From positions 54,738,376 through 54,802,375 of the forward strand of contig NC_043965.1 in the NCBI RefSeq assembly GCF_902148855.1: a stretch of 64,000 bases of DNA. Reading direction: 5' to 3'. The DNA is from Sphaeramia orbicularis (Eukaryota; Chordata; Actinopteri; Kurtiformes; Apogonidae). Positions 11,700 to 23,570 of this stretch are shown here, piece by piece. The translations under genes and the position numbers were made by a program. The notes under the pieces are model-generated. The model made no database searches, had not been told where the DNA came from, and worked only from the letters and a program-made list of their open reading frames with translations. The stretch's first letter is position 1. The number at the start of each line of letters is the position of its first letter.

Positions 11700-12461
11700 T
11701 TCATCAGGCGTCCCTAACTGGTGGACTCTGGACCAAATGTGGGGCCACAGGAGGCTTCATCTGGACCTGGAAGCCTTTTATCTAAAACACAGCGTTTGTC
11801 CTCTTCTTTTAATTCAACTATTTTAAGTTTTCTTCTCCCCACTCCTTTTGGAGCAATACATATTGAATTTATTTAGTCATTACTAGTGTTCATGGCAGTT
11901 GCTATATTGTCTTGATCACCTTTATTTATTATTTTATTTGCTCTGCTGTCAGTTCCTTGTACAGTTTTGTTTTTTTCTTCTGCTCAAAAACAATAGAAAG
12001 AAAGAACTACCAACAATAGAGTCAATGCGGCAATAATATCAGGATCTAATAAACAGTGCAGATGGCCGACACCTGTCTATGAATATTTATGAAGATAGTT
12101 TGGTTGTGAAGGAACAGACCCTGCAGAATTATCAGCTAACGTGCATCTGCTCCAGTTCTACACCTGCGTCTTCTACTGCCTCACAGTGACAGGAAACATT
12201 CAATCAGATGTGTTGGAAAATCGTTATGCTTCTGTAAACTGGGTAAGTGTGTGTGTTCTCCAGTTAATGTAATGCACACTGACTGAAAAAGAAAAACAGA
12301 AGATAGAAGGGTGTCAGATCGCTAAGTTTTAGTCAATTAAACTCCGAGGAAAACTAAAACGTCTTTAGGGGAACTGACTTCAACAATACTCATGGAAGTA
12401 TAAACCCATTAGGTTTAGAAAGAATACATGTCACAAATGACATGAATGTGTGTGTATTAGA
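11700..12461. other. Intergenic stretch, nothing recognised
   Basis: About 760 bp with no exon, element end or array that I can support. Confidence 0.4.
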
Positions 12462-12625
12462 GGTGGGCATAGCTGTGGATATGAGTGAACGACTGTTTGT
12501 CTCATATCAGCCCTGTGATGAACTGGCACCAGATCCAGGATGTACCCCACCTTTACCTAATGTCAGCTGGGATCAGGCCCAGCACCCCCACAAGCATAAG
12601 GAGCACTGATTGGTTATAGAAAATG
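12462..12625 (+). repeat. Interspersed repeat, second copy
   Basis: A diverged relative of 1050-1205: it shares 'cctgtgatgaactggcacc', 'ccaggatgtaccccacct' and 'tgtcagctgggatcaggccc'. Likely the tail of a non-LTR element. Confidence 0.5.
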
Positions 12626-13434
12626 AATGAAAATATTTATGAATAAACATTTAAATAATATGCTCTGTAATTAGATGATTGAGTTCTCCTATATGTTATA
12701 TACTGGGCATTTAATAAACAGTGGGTATTAATTATTGAAGTGGAGTGTAATATCACGGACTACGTAAATCACATGAAACAGACTGGGTTTTTTTTTTAAG
12801 AATGAGGCCTTTATATCTACAGTGAGTGGGTAACTGTTCATGGAGCCTGTCAGATTTCCACAGAACTCCGACTTCATCCTAGTTTTAGTTTTATAGCAGG
12901 TGTCATCCATTGTGGAGGTGCACTACTGTTACCTACTGTCGTTGAGTTTTCATCCCTTTAACCTCCAAGACCAGAATAGACACAACAAACACTGACTGTA
13001 CATGGAAGCCAGGTACATTCTTTGGAACCATCTCCAAGGAGGGTGTTCAGCTGATTGCAATCTGCAGCATCACCACTAGATGTCATTAAATATCACACAA
13101 TGACAATTTAATGTATTTATTCCAACATTTGAGCAATCCGCTAATGGTTAAAACTAGGCAGTCAGTACTGGACACATGTACTTTGAGTCTCAGAAGAAAT
13201 AAATATTTCTGATCAACAAAAAGACACAGATCCTTTCCAGATGGAGCATATGCTGCCACAGCCCAGTTCTCAAATAACCACTGGACATAAAACACGGAGC
13301 GATGAACAGTGTCTGCAGTCTTCTGTTCTGTCTGTAAAGTCAAATACATGTTCATCTTGGTTGTTCCTTCCACTTTGCCTTCACAGTTCTTCCCCACAGT
13401 TGTGGGGAAGAGGCAGTGTGTTGTCACTGACAGT

Positions 13435-15966
13435 TCAGGTGTCTTGAGGCTTTTCCTGGTTTAAGGGTAAATGCCAGTCTCTAGGAGGGTCTCGCCTCAT
13501 TTCCCACACAGGGGTAAAATTTCTCTGCTCTTCCACTCGTTTCCTTTCACTGCTCTGCAATGCTTCCTGCAGTATAGACAGATGAAAGAAAATAAAAATA
13601 CTTATGAGTGGACTCATTCAGAAACAAGTGGCCCTTTCATATGGAGGACCGGACCTGCTATATTTAATAATATATACAGGGTGGGGAAGCAAAATTTACA
13701 ATGAACATTTAGTTGTTTTTTCTCAGCAGGCACTACGTCAGTTGTTTTGAAACCAAACATATACTGATGTCATAATCATACCTAACACTATTATCCGTAC
13801 CTTTTCAGAAACTTTTGCCCATATGAGTAATCAGGAAAGCAAACGTCAAAGAGTGTGTGATTTGCTGAATGCACTCGTCACACCAAAGGAGATTTCAAAA
13901 ATAGTTGGAGTGTCCATAAAGACTGTTTATAATGGAAAGAAGAGAATGACTATGAGCAAAACTATTACCAGAAAGTCTGGAAGATACTATTAAAGAAGAA
14001 TGGCAGAAGTTGTCACCCCAATATTTGAGGAACACTTGCGCAAGTTTCAGGAAGCGTGTGAAGGCAGTTATTGAGAAAGAAGGAGGACACAGAGAATAAA
14101 AACATTTTCTATTATGGACATTTTCTTGTGGCAAATAAATTCTCATGATTTTCAATAAACTAATTGGTCATACACTGTCTTTCAATCCCTGCCTCAAAAT
14201 ATTGTAAATTTTGCTTCCCCACCCTGTACAGAAATATAAAAATGGCTCCATAAATGAATTCACGTGCCAATACATGGATTGAATAAAACTAAACTGGAAT
14301 CAAACTGAACAGAAAGACTAAATAAATAAAAAAACAGATAAAAATGTATACACTAGAACACAGGTGTCAAACATGTGGCCCGGGGGCCAAATCTGGCCTG
14401 CCAAAGGGTCCAATCTGGCCCGCGGGATGAATTTGTGAAATGAAAAAATTCCACTGAAGATATTAACGATCAATGGTGTTGAAATCATTTTAATTCAGGT
14501 TCCGTGTACAGACACATACACTCTAATTAGACTTCAAGTGGGTCAGAACCAGTGAAATATGATCATAATAACCTGTAAATAATGACAACCCCAAATTCTC
14601 TCTTTGTGTTTTTTGGTGTAAAAAAAGTAAAATTACATCAAAGTGCTTACATTACCAAACTATACTTTTACAAAAAAACGTGAATAACCGGAACAAATAT
14701 GAACAAACGGAAATGTCTTAAGAAAAATAAATGCAATTTTACCAATATTCTGCCTGTTATTAAATGTTTTATGGGATTGTAATGCACATGTGTAAATGAT
14801 AAACTGATAAACCGAGCCATAATGTTAAAATTGCATTTGTTTTTCTTAAGACAATTCAAGTTGTTCATGTTATTCAGATTTTTAAGGAAACTTTGTAGAT
14901 GTAAACCTGATCAGAATATAATTTTACTTTTTTCACTGTTATTATTTTACTGTTCCGGCCCAGTTGAGATCAAATTGGGCTGAATGTGGCCCCTGAACTA
15001 AAATAAGTTTGACACCCCTGCACTAGACTATTAAGGCACTGTTTATTGAGTTACTCTGGTCTGTATGTTGTGTCACCTGGGCTTCTGGGCCTCTGTTTTT
15101 CTCCCACTGTCTGCAGTTGTTGTAATCCTCTTTCCACTGCTGGCAGGATGGGGAGGCTCCATATGTGTAGTAATGGTGGAAGCGGTTCCAAAGGCTTTTA
15201 CAGTGTCTGAATTCACTCCAGTAGTCCTCACAGGCCCGTGGTGGCTTTGAACACATCAGATAAGAACGTTCTTAGTGTTTCTTCCTGATTCTTTCAGCAG
15301 TGGCAAACCACACAAACCCCAAAGTATATGGACGGACTTAGTTTAGCTTGAAAGGCATCTATAACTAAAACTGTGTTTATCATTTTATACAAAACTAACT
15401 AAATATGACATAGCTTCGGCTAAATCAGGAAACACTCTTATCTACGTCCGCCCCAAAGCACATTCACAGTACACAACATCTGCATTACAAGCAGTTCAAT
15501 GTTTCTAAATCATCTGTTAAATGTAGTTTGACAAGTTACTGGAATGTTGGTTTGTTTATTGTTTTTGTAATAGGACGAAAAAAGTCTAACACACTTGGCT
15601 GGGGTCGCCAACTCCACCAATTATTTTGTCTACATGTATCATTTTTACAGAACTACATGTAAAAGGACTTGTGTGTTGCATGTCAGAGCTGATGGTGGAT
15701 CTAATAAACAGCTGACCCCCTCCCTCGGGAACAGCTGACAGGTGTGTCTCCTCGGGCTAACAGTGCTATTGCTAGCTAAGGTTAAACTGGGTGTTAGCTA
15801 GGAACGCCGGGTAGCCGCCGAGCTAACTTTCCGCTTCATCATTCTAAATTATTTTCATCCCTGTCAAGAATAGAAACAGGCAAAATATTCTTGTCCATTC
15901 GTGATTCAGAGTGTAAGCGGTTGAATTAATTACCCTCCACGGTGCGGTCCGAGTCACTGCAGCCAT
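13435..15966 (-). CDS. c22orf39: C22orf39 / PANTS homologue (UPF0545, twin CX9C)
   Basis: A small protein of 110 aa from three exons on the minus strand: 15966-15934 (MAAVTRTAPWR), 15244-15077 and 13566-13435, all with GT/AG borders and phase 0 joins. It matches the human UPF0545 protein C22orf39, known as PANTS (a synaptic plasticity regulator in the 22q11 interval). Two CX9C motifs are visible (Cys 16/26 and 45/55), the arrangement of CHCH-type proteins, with HHYY between them. The C-terminus RDPPRDWHLPLNQEK matches the human PPDWHLPLPQEK. The human gene also lies next to MRPL40 and UFD1. Intron 2 holds a mariner derivative and a hAT MITE. Molecular function of the fish protein is inferred only by homology. 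Confidence 0.93.
13677..14226 (+). mobile_element. Tc1/mariner deletion derivative, copy 1
   Basis: It has 26-bp-class inverted ends (CAGGGTGGGGAAGCAAAATT) and TA on both sides (13675-13676, 14227-14228). In the plus direction a start reads MSNQESKRQRVCDLLNALVT and then a helix-turn-helix-like EISKIVGVSIKTVYNGKKRM, followed by stops and a C-terminal-like EEHLRKFQEAC. This looks like a transposase whose catalytic middle has been deleted. Total length is 550 bp, the same as the inverted copy at 47890-48439. It lies in C22orf39 intron 2. Confidence 0.88.
14359..15020. mobile_element. hAT-type MITE, copy B
   Basis: Same family as 10544-11520, with the left end CACAGGTGTCAAACATGTGG and the inverted right end AGTTTGACACCCCTG. 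The flanking 8-mers are CACTAGAA and CACTAGAC (7/8). It lacks the central tandem array of copy A. It ends 57 bp from exon 2 of C22orf39, inside intron 2. Confidence 0.85.
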
Positions 15967-16040
15967 GAAGCTAGCTCAGGGTACTTCCGGTCTGAGATCG
16001 TTTCACAATAAAAGCACCAAGGAAACGACCAACATAAATA
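15967..16040 (-). promoter_or_regulatory. C22orf39 5' flank with ETS-type site
   Basis: Immediately upstream of the C22orf39 ATG the minus strand carries ACCGGAAGT (15983-15991), a consensus ETS/GABP motif common in TATA-less housekeeping promoters. UFD1 has the same motif at its 5' end. Confidence 0.45.
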
Positions 16041-16626
16041 ACACTGGTCAACAACAAATTTATTGTTCAAGTTTTTTGTGCTGATTTAGGATAATTTTGG
16101 TGTGCTGAATCAAAAAATCACATTAATTTTGCTCAATCAGGTCCACTTTCTGAACTATGCTACACATTGGCTTTTTAACATTTTTGCTTACATTTATGGG
16201 CATTTTCACATCATATGATCCAAAATTCTTTCATATTTCTTGCAATAAACGAGTTCTGAAGATTTTACTTTTGCCAATTTATGATTAATGTTTTTTTTTT
16301 TAATATTACAGGTGAATGAAATGGCTTCGACTAGAAGATCTTGCAAAAATAAGCCTGACGTATTCTGCTCCATCTGCGGTGAATACACCATTGTACCTAA
16401 CAGGAATCAAGTCACAAGTTTCATAAAGTGTGCTTACCAATCTTAGTTTGGTATTAATTATTATATTTTGTGAGAAGATCAAATTTTTCAAAATCAAATT
16501 AGCAAAAAAACCTGACCTGATTGAGAAAAACAGATGTCATTTTTGGATTTAGTGGTGCAAAATGGTCCTAATTCAGTTGAAAAAACCTAGACAACTTGCA
16601 AAATACATTTTTTTGTAACCCAGTGT
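16041..16626 (+). mobile_element. Degenerate DNA transposon with a small CxxC reading frame
   Basis: The ends look inverted (ACACTGGTCAACA on the left; GTAACCCAGTGT on the right). Between them a plus-strand frame reads MASTRRSCKNKPDVFCSICG followed by EYTIVPNRNQVTSF, with an upstream 'ttattattacag'-like splice acceptor (tttttaatattacag near 16310). I have seen such CxxC-starting frames in fish transposon proteins, but I cannot name the superfamily. The rest of the protein is absent, so this is a shortened copy. Confidence 0.5.
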
Positions 16627-16976
16627 AATCTAAAGGTGAATATTAACAATATTACAACATTAAAATAATAAACTGTATCACAATGGGCCATAAAGTTATA
16701 CTGCTATTGTTGGAATGATAAGTGGACAAGAACGCCACATTCCTCTGAACACGTGGTGGTGCTTCTTTCATAAACACCGGTCACAGTTTTAGCCCAGGGG
16801 TGAAAAAAAAAAAAAAAAAAAAAAAGTACACAGCTTACAATCATATGCAGGGATGTGGATCTGAATGCGCCTGTACGGTCTGGTACTAATGTGTCATAAC
16901 ATGAAATGGATGTTGCATTCCAACTGTCCTTTTTAGAGGCCCCTCATATGACCTTTTTCTCCAAACATTACTGTCT

Positions 16977-17191
<215 letters not shown>

Positions 17192-17215
17192 TATTCATCT
17201 CATAGGGAAATTTAC

Positions 17216-18040
17216 AAGTTAACAGCCTACTAGTATTTTTTTTTCTAAGATTATTATAATTTTTTTAAGTACTTTGCATCTTTAGTAACTTTCACTGAGC
17301 TAAATTCACTTCATCTGGCGTCAACTTCTGATATATTTACAAGCACTTTAACTTGACTTTCACGAGAGTCTGAAGCACATGTACAGTAGCTGAACCTATT
17401 GAATATGAACATAAAATGTTTTTGCCTGAGAAAGATTGTTGTTTCTACTGTTCTTCCCAGTCTCCTTCAATTACAAACATGACACAGCTTTTCAAAAACA
17501 CAACTGTTTATTTACCTATAAATAAACCAAAGGAAAAAAGTTGGAAATTACTCAATCTTAAACATTACATTATTTCCATTAACTATTTCCAATCTGATAT
17601 TTAAAAGCTTATTTAAATAGGCATTATCACTCCCATTTCATTGTTAGAATGGGACTTTACACAACTGTTTTTCTGATGTGAATTCTTTTAAATGCCATAG
17701 TAATAGGAAAAGGAAAAAAAAGAAAGTCATTAGTGAAAGATAATACAAGTCTGAAATCATTAACTGGGTGTTGGTGATAAAATGTATTGCCCTGCTCAAA
17801 CTAGGCACTCAGTTATGAAAACCACATTTATACTGATAGTCTCCGGCTGCTCAGCTTTAAATTGAACAAAATAATCCTATCAGACTGAAAAATAAACTCA
17901 TCTCAACAGCACCACTGCAGTTTCAACGGGAAAAGAGGCAAAATCCAAGTGCATGTGTAACCAGTTTTTACTCTGCTGTTGTAGGTGACATTATATTTGG
18001 TAGTGGGGGTGGGGTGGGGGGTGGGGTGCACTGGGGCTCT
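17216..18040 (-). other. UFD1 3' UTR and downstream flank
   Basis: The UFD1 stop is at 18041-18043, so the 3' UTR lies here. Minus-strand AATAAA words occur near 17506 and 17885. A G-rich run (18001-18028 on plus) lies just after the stop. No other gene was seen. Confidence 0.4.
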
Positions 18041-21000
18041 TCAAGGCTTTCTGCCCTTCTTGCGGAGTGATTGTCCTTCTCCAGAGAAGGCGATGAATCG
18101 GTTCATGGCATCATCCTGAAGAGAAACAGAGAATGTACTTAGAGATGTGTTAGGAACTGCAGTTCCAAAAAAATGAAATGGTACTTTAATTGAAGTGTTA
18201 CTGAACAGGACCCCCAGGTCAACATGTTTCAAAGTGGAATAAAAAGAATAGAATATTTGCCAAAGATCTGACATAACTTACATCCTCTACGGTTTTCTTA
18301 GGCTGAGGCCTCGAGTTTCTGATGAAGGTGATCCTGCCCATTTTGAAGTCATAGTTGGGAATGCCCCTGTGGGACCACAGAACAGGTCAACAGAAGAGGT
18401 TTACATGGCAGATCAGCTGGAGAGTGGATGAATCAGATACTGTATGTTTGATTATGACCTATGTTTTAATGATCACTCTTGAAATCATGTACACATTGCT
18501 TTGAGAGGCCATCTGTGTCTGTCAGCAGACCCTGGCACTGGCTGAGTTTTAGTTCTAATTCTCACATTGATCTGGTTCTTTAATATAATTCTAACAACTG
18601 GAAAACTATTCTACAAACAGTCTCTGGGGTCAGAACTCTTTTGGAGACACTGCTCCATCTTCCTGGAGTAATTTATTGTAGGATCTGAATCTGTAAGAGC
18701 TGATTAATATGCACTCATTTAAGAATAGACAAAATCCAACTCTTTCCTAATTGTTACTGTATCTAAATTTGCACCACAGTTAGGCTAGGTTAGCTCTTAA
18801 AAAACAGAGATGTTCACCTAGTTAACTGAGGATATAGAAATAAAAGTATGGTTCACCCACATTTTTTCAGACAGAATGTCACTACATTTCCACAACTTTT
18901 CAGGAATTAATAATACAATTTTGATGATTCATGATGTTCACAATCTTTAAGTACATTTGTATAAGTGGACAACAATAATGAACTAAATTATTATTAATCA
19001 TTGATGAAGAGTTTAATTTAATTTAATTTCATTAATTTTTCCAACGCTTTAAACAATTTAACTTAATTTCCTAATTTTTTTCCAGGCCTCAAAAGTGACA
19101 TTTTGAAAGTAGAAAAGCACTCAGAGAGCGCAGACCTCCGCCAAGGCAGATCAGGCCCCCCCCACGATCACCACCAAAATTTTGTCATTTGTTCCTTGTG
19201 CCAGTATCAACATTTCCTGAAAATTTCAGTAAAATCCAAAATTCATCCATAACTTTTGGAGTTATCTTGCTAACAGACAGAAAAACAAACAAACAAACAA
19301 ACCCCAGTGAAAACATAACCTCTGCTGTGCCTTGGCGGAGGTAATAATATGACTGAAGGTGAATCTAACCTTTTTATGTCACTTGGGGCAATAGGGACAG
19401 GGCTGGGCTCAATCCCCTTTGTTTTGCCATCTAAGCGATTTCCAGAGCCAGTAAATGCCTAAGAGGAAGAAGTAAATAAGAAGTCAAACACAAAGATACT
19501 GAAACTCTGTTACTGTCCCCTGACTCACACCAATATTTACTCACCCTAAACCCTGTGTCCATGTCTGCGTAACTGCTGGGATCTCCCTCTTCCTCCTGAG
19601 AACACAAGGTAAGTTAGTTTTAGTTTTCCAAGCCCCAGACTGTGAACATGGTTCTTCCTGGTTCTTACTGTTGGCTCTTCTTGGTGCTGGGGTCGTCTTT
19701 CTGGCTCTTTGTAGCCCAGTGGGGCATCAAAATCCACCTGACAAACACAGAGAGACATAACACAACATTCAAGAACAGAAGAACATAAAAACACACCTCT
19801 GTTGTCATGTTGTCATCAGGGTTATTACAATTCCTGAACAATGAGACTCAAGACAAATTACAGACTAGAAGTGGAAAAAAAAAATAATCAAGGTAACGTA
19901 CAAAAACTACAATGAGTGATAAAACGCGGAATTCATTTGATTCACGCATGCATTCATCTAATGTTTTTCAGCTTTTATAAATACAATGCATTCAAAGAAA
20001 AAAGTGTAACTATAACTAAGAAAGACTAAAATGTATGACTACACTGTGATGTAGAAATAAAAAAAGGTCCTTACGTTCATATCACACTCGATGATAGACA
20101 CTGCTTTATCTGGTTTGGTCTCCATGACTCTCAACTCATAGATCTGAAACCAGCAGGAATTGTCATTAAAACCCAGGCTTTGAGAAGAAAATGGGAAGAT
20201 CACTAGTCCAGCATTTACTTAAATAGAACAATGTTAGAGTCTTACTTTTTCATTGTAGTTAATAGCAATAACATCACCAGTTGTCAAACAGGCAAAGTTT
20301 CTCAGCGCGTTTTCCAGTCTGCAAAAGAGGTACCTCCAATTTAACATTTACATTCATTCATTAGATTAAAAAATCTAAATGGTCAATATGTTGCTGGCTT
20401 AAATATCTTACACTGCTTTGGGGTTTGTAATGTCTAAGAAGTCAGGGCTCTGTGGCTGAAATTTGGAATATGTGGCCACCATAAGGTTAACACTTTCCAC
20501 CTGGACAAGACCGCCTTCCTCCAGCAGCAGATTCTGCATCATCTGCAAGCGACACATACATCAAATATAAGTATTGCATAATTAAACAGAATCAGAAAAA
20601 CCATGACTGCATGCAAACATAAATAGCATATCCATTTGTATTAACGATGTAAAGAGCTCTAAAACTGGAATATCAGGTGTATAAGCATGTCATCAGTGAC
20701 ACTGCCTCTGTATCAATGCACTTTTGAAATTTTTTTACAAATTTGATTGTACATTTTTAAAATATGTTATATGTTAGAGTGTTCATGTGTTCTTTTATTA
20801 TTATTTTTGTCATCTTTATTCATCTGATTGTCATTTCTCACCCAGTGTGGAAGGTAGCATATTCCCTCATCTGCCACAAACTCCAGGACGCCGCAGTGTG
20901 TCATTCTGTCCGAGTTCTTGTTTGTCAGCTTGAACAGCATTGGATAGGTGATGTTAAGTCTACCTGCACAGGGAAAGACACACATAGAAGGTTAGGAGTC

Positions 21001-23085
21001 CTAAAGGAAAGGCACATTTTAAATGAATGGGTCCATCATTTAGCTGGCACTTACTGAGCTGATCCAGAGCTGAAGGCGGCATTATGACTGAAAAGAAACA
21101 AAATGGTTTTTAAAAGTATTAACCATTATTTGATCTAATATACTAGGACAAAGACATCATTTGAAAAAAGTGTTGATAAGAACATAAGTGAAAGAAATAT
21201 AACAAGAAATCTGGGTAATGCATGTTGTCAGTTGTCTTGCTGAGCTGTATTTAATCCAAAATGACACAATGCAATCAAACTCTGCAGTCACATTCATCTC
21301 AAATAACAAGATCAAACATTTGCTCTGTGGCTGTAGGCTACAACTTTCCCAAGAAACATTTAACACCAAGTTTGTTTCTCTAGGTTAAAAACCAAAGACT
21401 TGTTTAAAGGAGTGATATTTGTCTTTTTTTTTAAAACATTTCCCTGTGGTCTCCATAAACTGTAAATGCTCTGCTTGGGTCTGAATTCTTTCATTCATTC
21501 AACTACACAGGTCCATCTTCAACCCTATTTCTGAGTAATGACACCAGAAAGGTGATTTGGAGCGCTGGCCCATGAGACACTTCAGACCCCGCCCCCTCCA
21601 GGTTGTCGGCTGTGCTGCTCTGTCTCGTTCAACCAACAACTGAACATTTTAGGTAATCGGCTCAAAGTTTGGACATATTTTCAGTTTGGACTACAACCCC
21701 TGGTGCTGACAAACAATTATACTGTACTCTGAGAAATGTTCATCAGAAATTTTGACCTTATATGTACAAATGTCATCACGTAACTAGTTATAAAACGTAA
21801 CAAATTAAGCAGGAATTAAAACAGGTTGTAGAAATCCACTCGAATTTTTCCAAAATGAATATAAAGATAGGTTTGCAGCACTGGGAGGGTTCAAATTCAA
21901 ACTTTTTGAACTATTAGGGTCCAAATACACAAATAAATGAACCAAAGACTAATAAAAGTGGGTTTAGCAAAATATGAGCCCTTTAAACACAACCATGTTA
22001 TACTGTAAAACCTGACAAATACTTCACATCCTGGTTTCTAAAACCAAGCTCCAAGTTTGGACATATTTTCAGTCTGGACTACAACCTCTGCTGCTGACAA
22101 ACAATTATGGAGAAATACTGGAGAAATGTTCATCTGAAGTCTGGACCTTATATGTGCAAATGTGGAGATGGAACTAGTTATAGACACAACTAATTAAGAA
22201 GGAATTAAAACAGGTTGTAGAAATCCACTGGATTTTTGCCAAAATGAATATAAAGATAGTTTTGCAGCAGCTGGAAGGTTCAAATTCAAACTGTATGAAC
22301 TATTAGGGTCCAAATACAAAAATAAATGAACCACAGACTAATAAAAGTGGGTTCAGCAAAAAAAAAAAAAAAAAAAAAAAAGATTTCTATACTGACTGAC
22401 TACAGTACAGTAGTGAAATTAATGAGTGTGGTGCTTATGGGATCTAGGGGGGTCTTGTTTGTCCACTTAACAGCACTTTCATCAGTATAAAGCTAAGCAC
22501 AGACGAGGTCATGCTGTGCAGTGTGATGCTTCAGCAGACTGACACTGTACTCCAACATTAGCATTAAACCCACTGACCTCCGGGTGAAACCCTGTTTACA
22601 TTTTCCACTGAGTTCAGAGCACTGTTATTGTTGGAGCCAGGGTTTCATGTACATTTAGCGCAGCGACATGGAGCTTGTATGGTGTTAAAGTATTTGGGTG
22701 ACTTGTGTGCTTACTTTTGCCTCCTTTCTCCACGTCGGAGCGGTCGTTGGGACCTGCCAGCATGGAAACCGAGTAGCAGCGGTACTGAGTGGAGAAGCGG
22801 TTCTGAAAGCCCCTGGCCATGGGGTGGTCATAGACGTGAAAGGAAAACTGTGGAACAAACCCAGCATTGTACATAAATCTTACACATGTCTGATGCAGCT
22901 CCATTTGTGTCATTTGAGTCAGGACATCATGATGACTGCGCATCTTTCTGTTGGGTTGTTGTTGTTAGCCGCATGCTAGCTAAACTATTTCAACTAGTGA
23001 CACAATTCGTCAACAACGATTTGTTTTCTGACACATTTCGTCATTATTGAACGTAACAAGTTTATTTTGTAGACGTACTCACCAT
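18041..23085 (-). CDS. ufd1: UFD1, ubiquitin recognition factor in ERAD
   Basis: UFD1 pairs with NPL4 as the ubiquitin-binding adaptor of the p97/VCP segregase, extracting ubiquitylated proteins from the ER and elsewhere. Twelve exons join in phase: 23085-23083, 22847-22715, 21087-21055, 20963-20842, 20542-20412, 20318-20246, 20143-20075, 19737-19669, 19595-19545, 19458-19370, 18366-18282, 18115-18041. They give 310 aa (human 307). Exon 1 codes only the Met. The double-psi barrel UT3 domain begins [18 protein letters not shown] and runs through [35 protein letters not shown] and [20 protein letters not shown] to [20 protein letters not shown]. The C-terminal part keeps [19 protein letters not shown] (p97/NPL4-binding region) and ends [16 protein letters not shown], as in human. 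The most divergent part is exon 9. It looks intact and functional. Confidence 0.98.
19105..19343. mobile_element. SINE-like interspersed repeat, copy 1
   Basis: It runs from 'aagcactcagagagcgcag' and 'acctccgccaaggc' through 'gtgccagtatcaacatttcc' to an aaac-rich segment and 'ccttggcggaggtaataa'. A diverged copy lies at 41401-41617. The family is abundant in fish; its class is uncertain (SINE or LINE 3' end). It sits in UFD1 intron 10. Confidence 0.6.
21667..22362. repeat. Two-copy tandem duplication in UFD1 intron 2
   Basis: About 310 bp starting 'gtttggacatattttcagt' at 21667 recur, about 10% diverged, from 22055. Shared words include 'aaaacaggttgtagaaatcc' and 'actattagggtccaaataca'. The second copy ends in a run of more than 20 A's (about 22359-22381). 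Confidence 0.85.
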
Positions 23086-23280
23086 GTTGCCTGTTTACGT
23101 CTTAGTTTGTCGAGAAACCGATATCAAACGTCTGTTTTTGTTTCCCTGCAGTAAAAGAGCTTTAGATATGCACTGTTGTCTTCCGCTTCTACCGGAAGTA
23201 CATGAGAGGAAAAGAGGAAATGACGACATAGCAGAACTGGCCAATCAGAGCTCCGTTATGGACTGTTAAGAAAGAATTTA
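23086..23280 (-). promoter_or_regulatory. UFD1 promoter region with ETS-type site
   Basis: The 195 bp between the UFD1 ATG and the Tc1-like element must contain the 5' UTR and core promoter. The motif ACCGGAAGTA occurs at 23191-23200 on the plus strand (ETS/GABP-like). No TATA box is evident. Confidence 0.45.
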
Positions 23281-23570
23281 CACGTCTGATCAATATTTTA
23301 AGACCAGCTGAAAAATTACATGAATGTACATTTTTCATTGTTGGATCTTAAGAAGGTTCTAAGTAGAGTTTGAAAATGCAAAAAGAATAAATGGTAGTGA
23401 GACAAAAAACTAATTCGTCTAAGCAATTTATTGAAAACAAGAGTTAAACTGAACTAGTCTGTTCATCAGCCAATCAAGTTTAAAAGCCCAGCCTTTAACA
23501 GACCAAATGTGAGCATAAATGTGGATTCAGTGTCCTTTAGTGTCAGCTATTCCACTATCAGGACCTCCTG

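Noticed and set aside
22614-22943. An upstream Met giving UFD1 an extra N-terminus
   Set aside because: An acceptor (ccacag) lies right before FSFHVYDHP, and the ATG of exon 1 at 23085 joins in phase as in other UFD1 genes.
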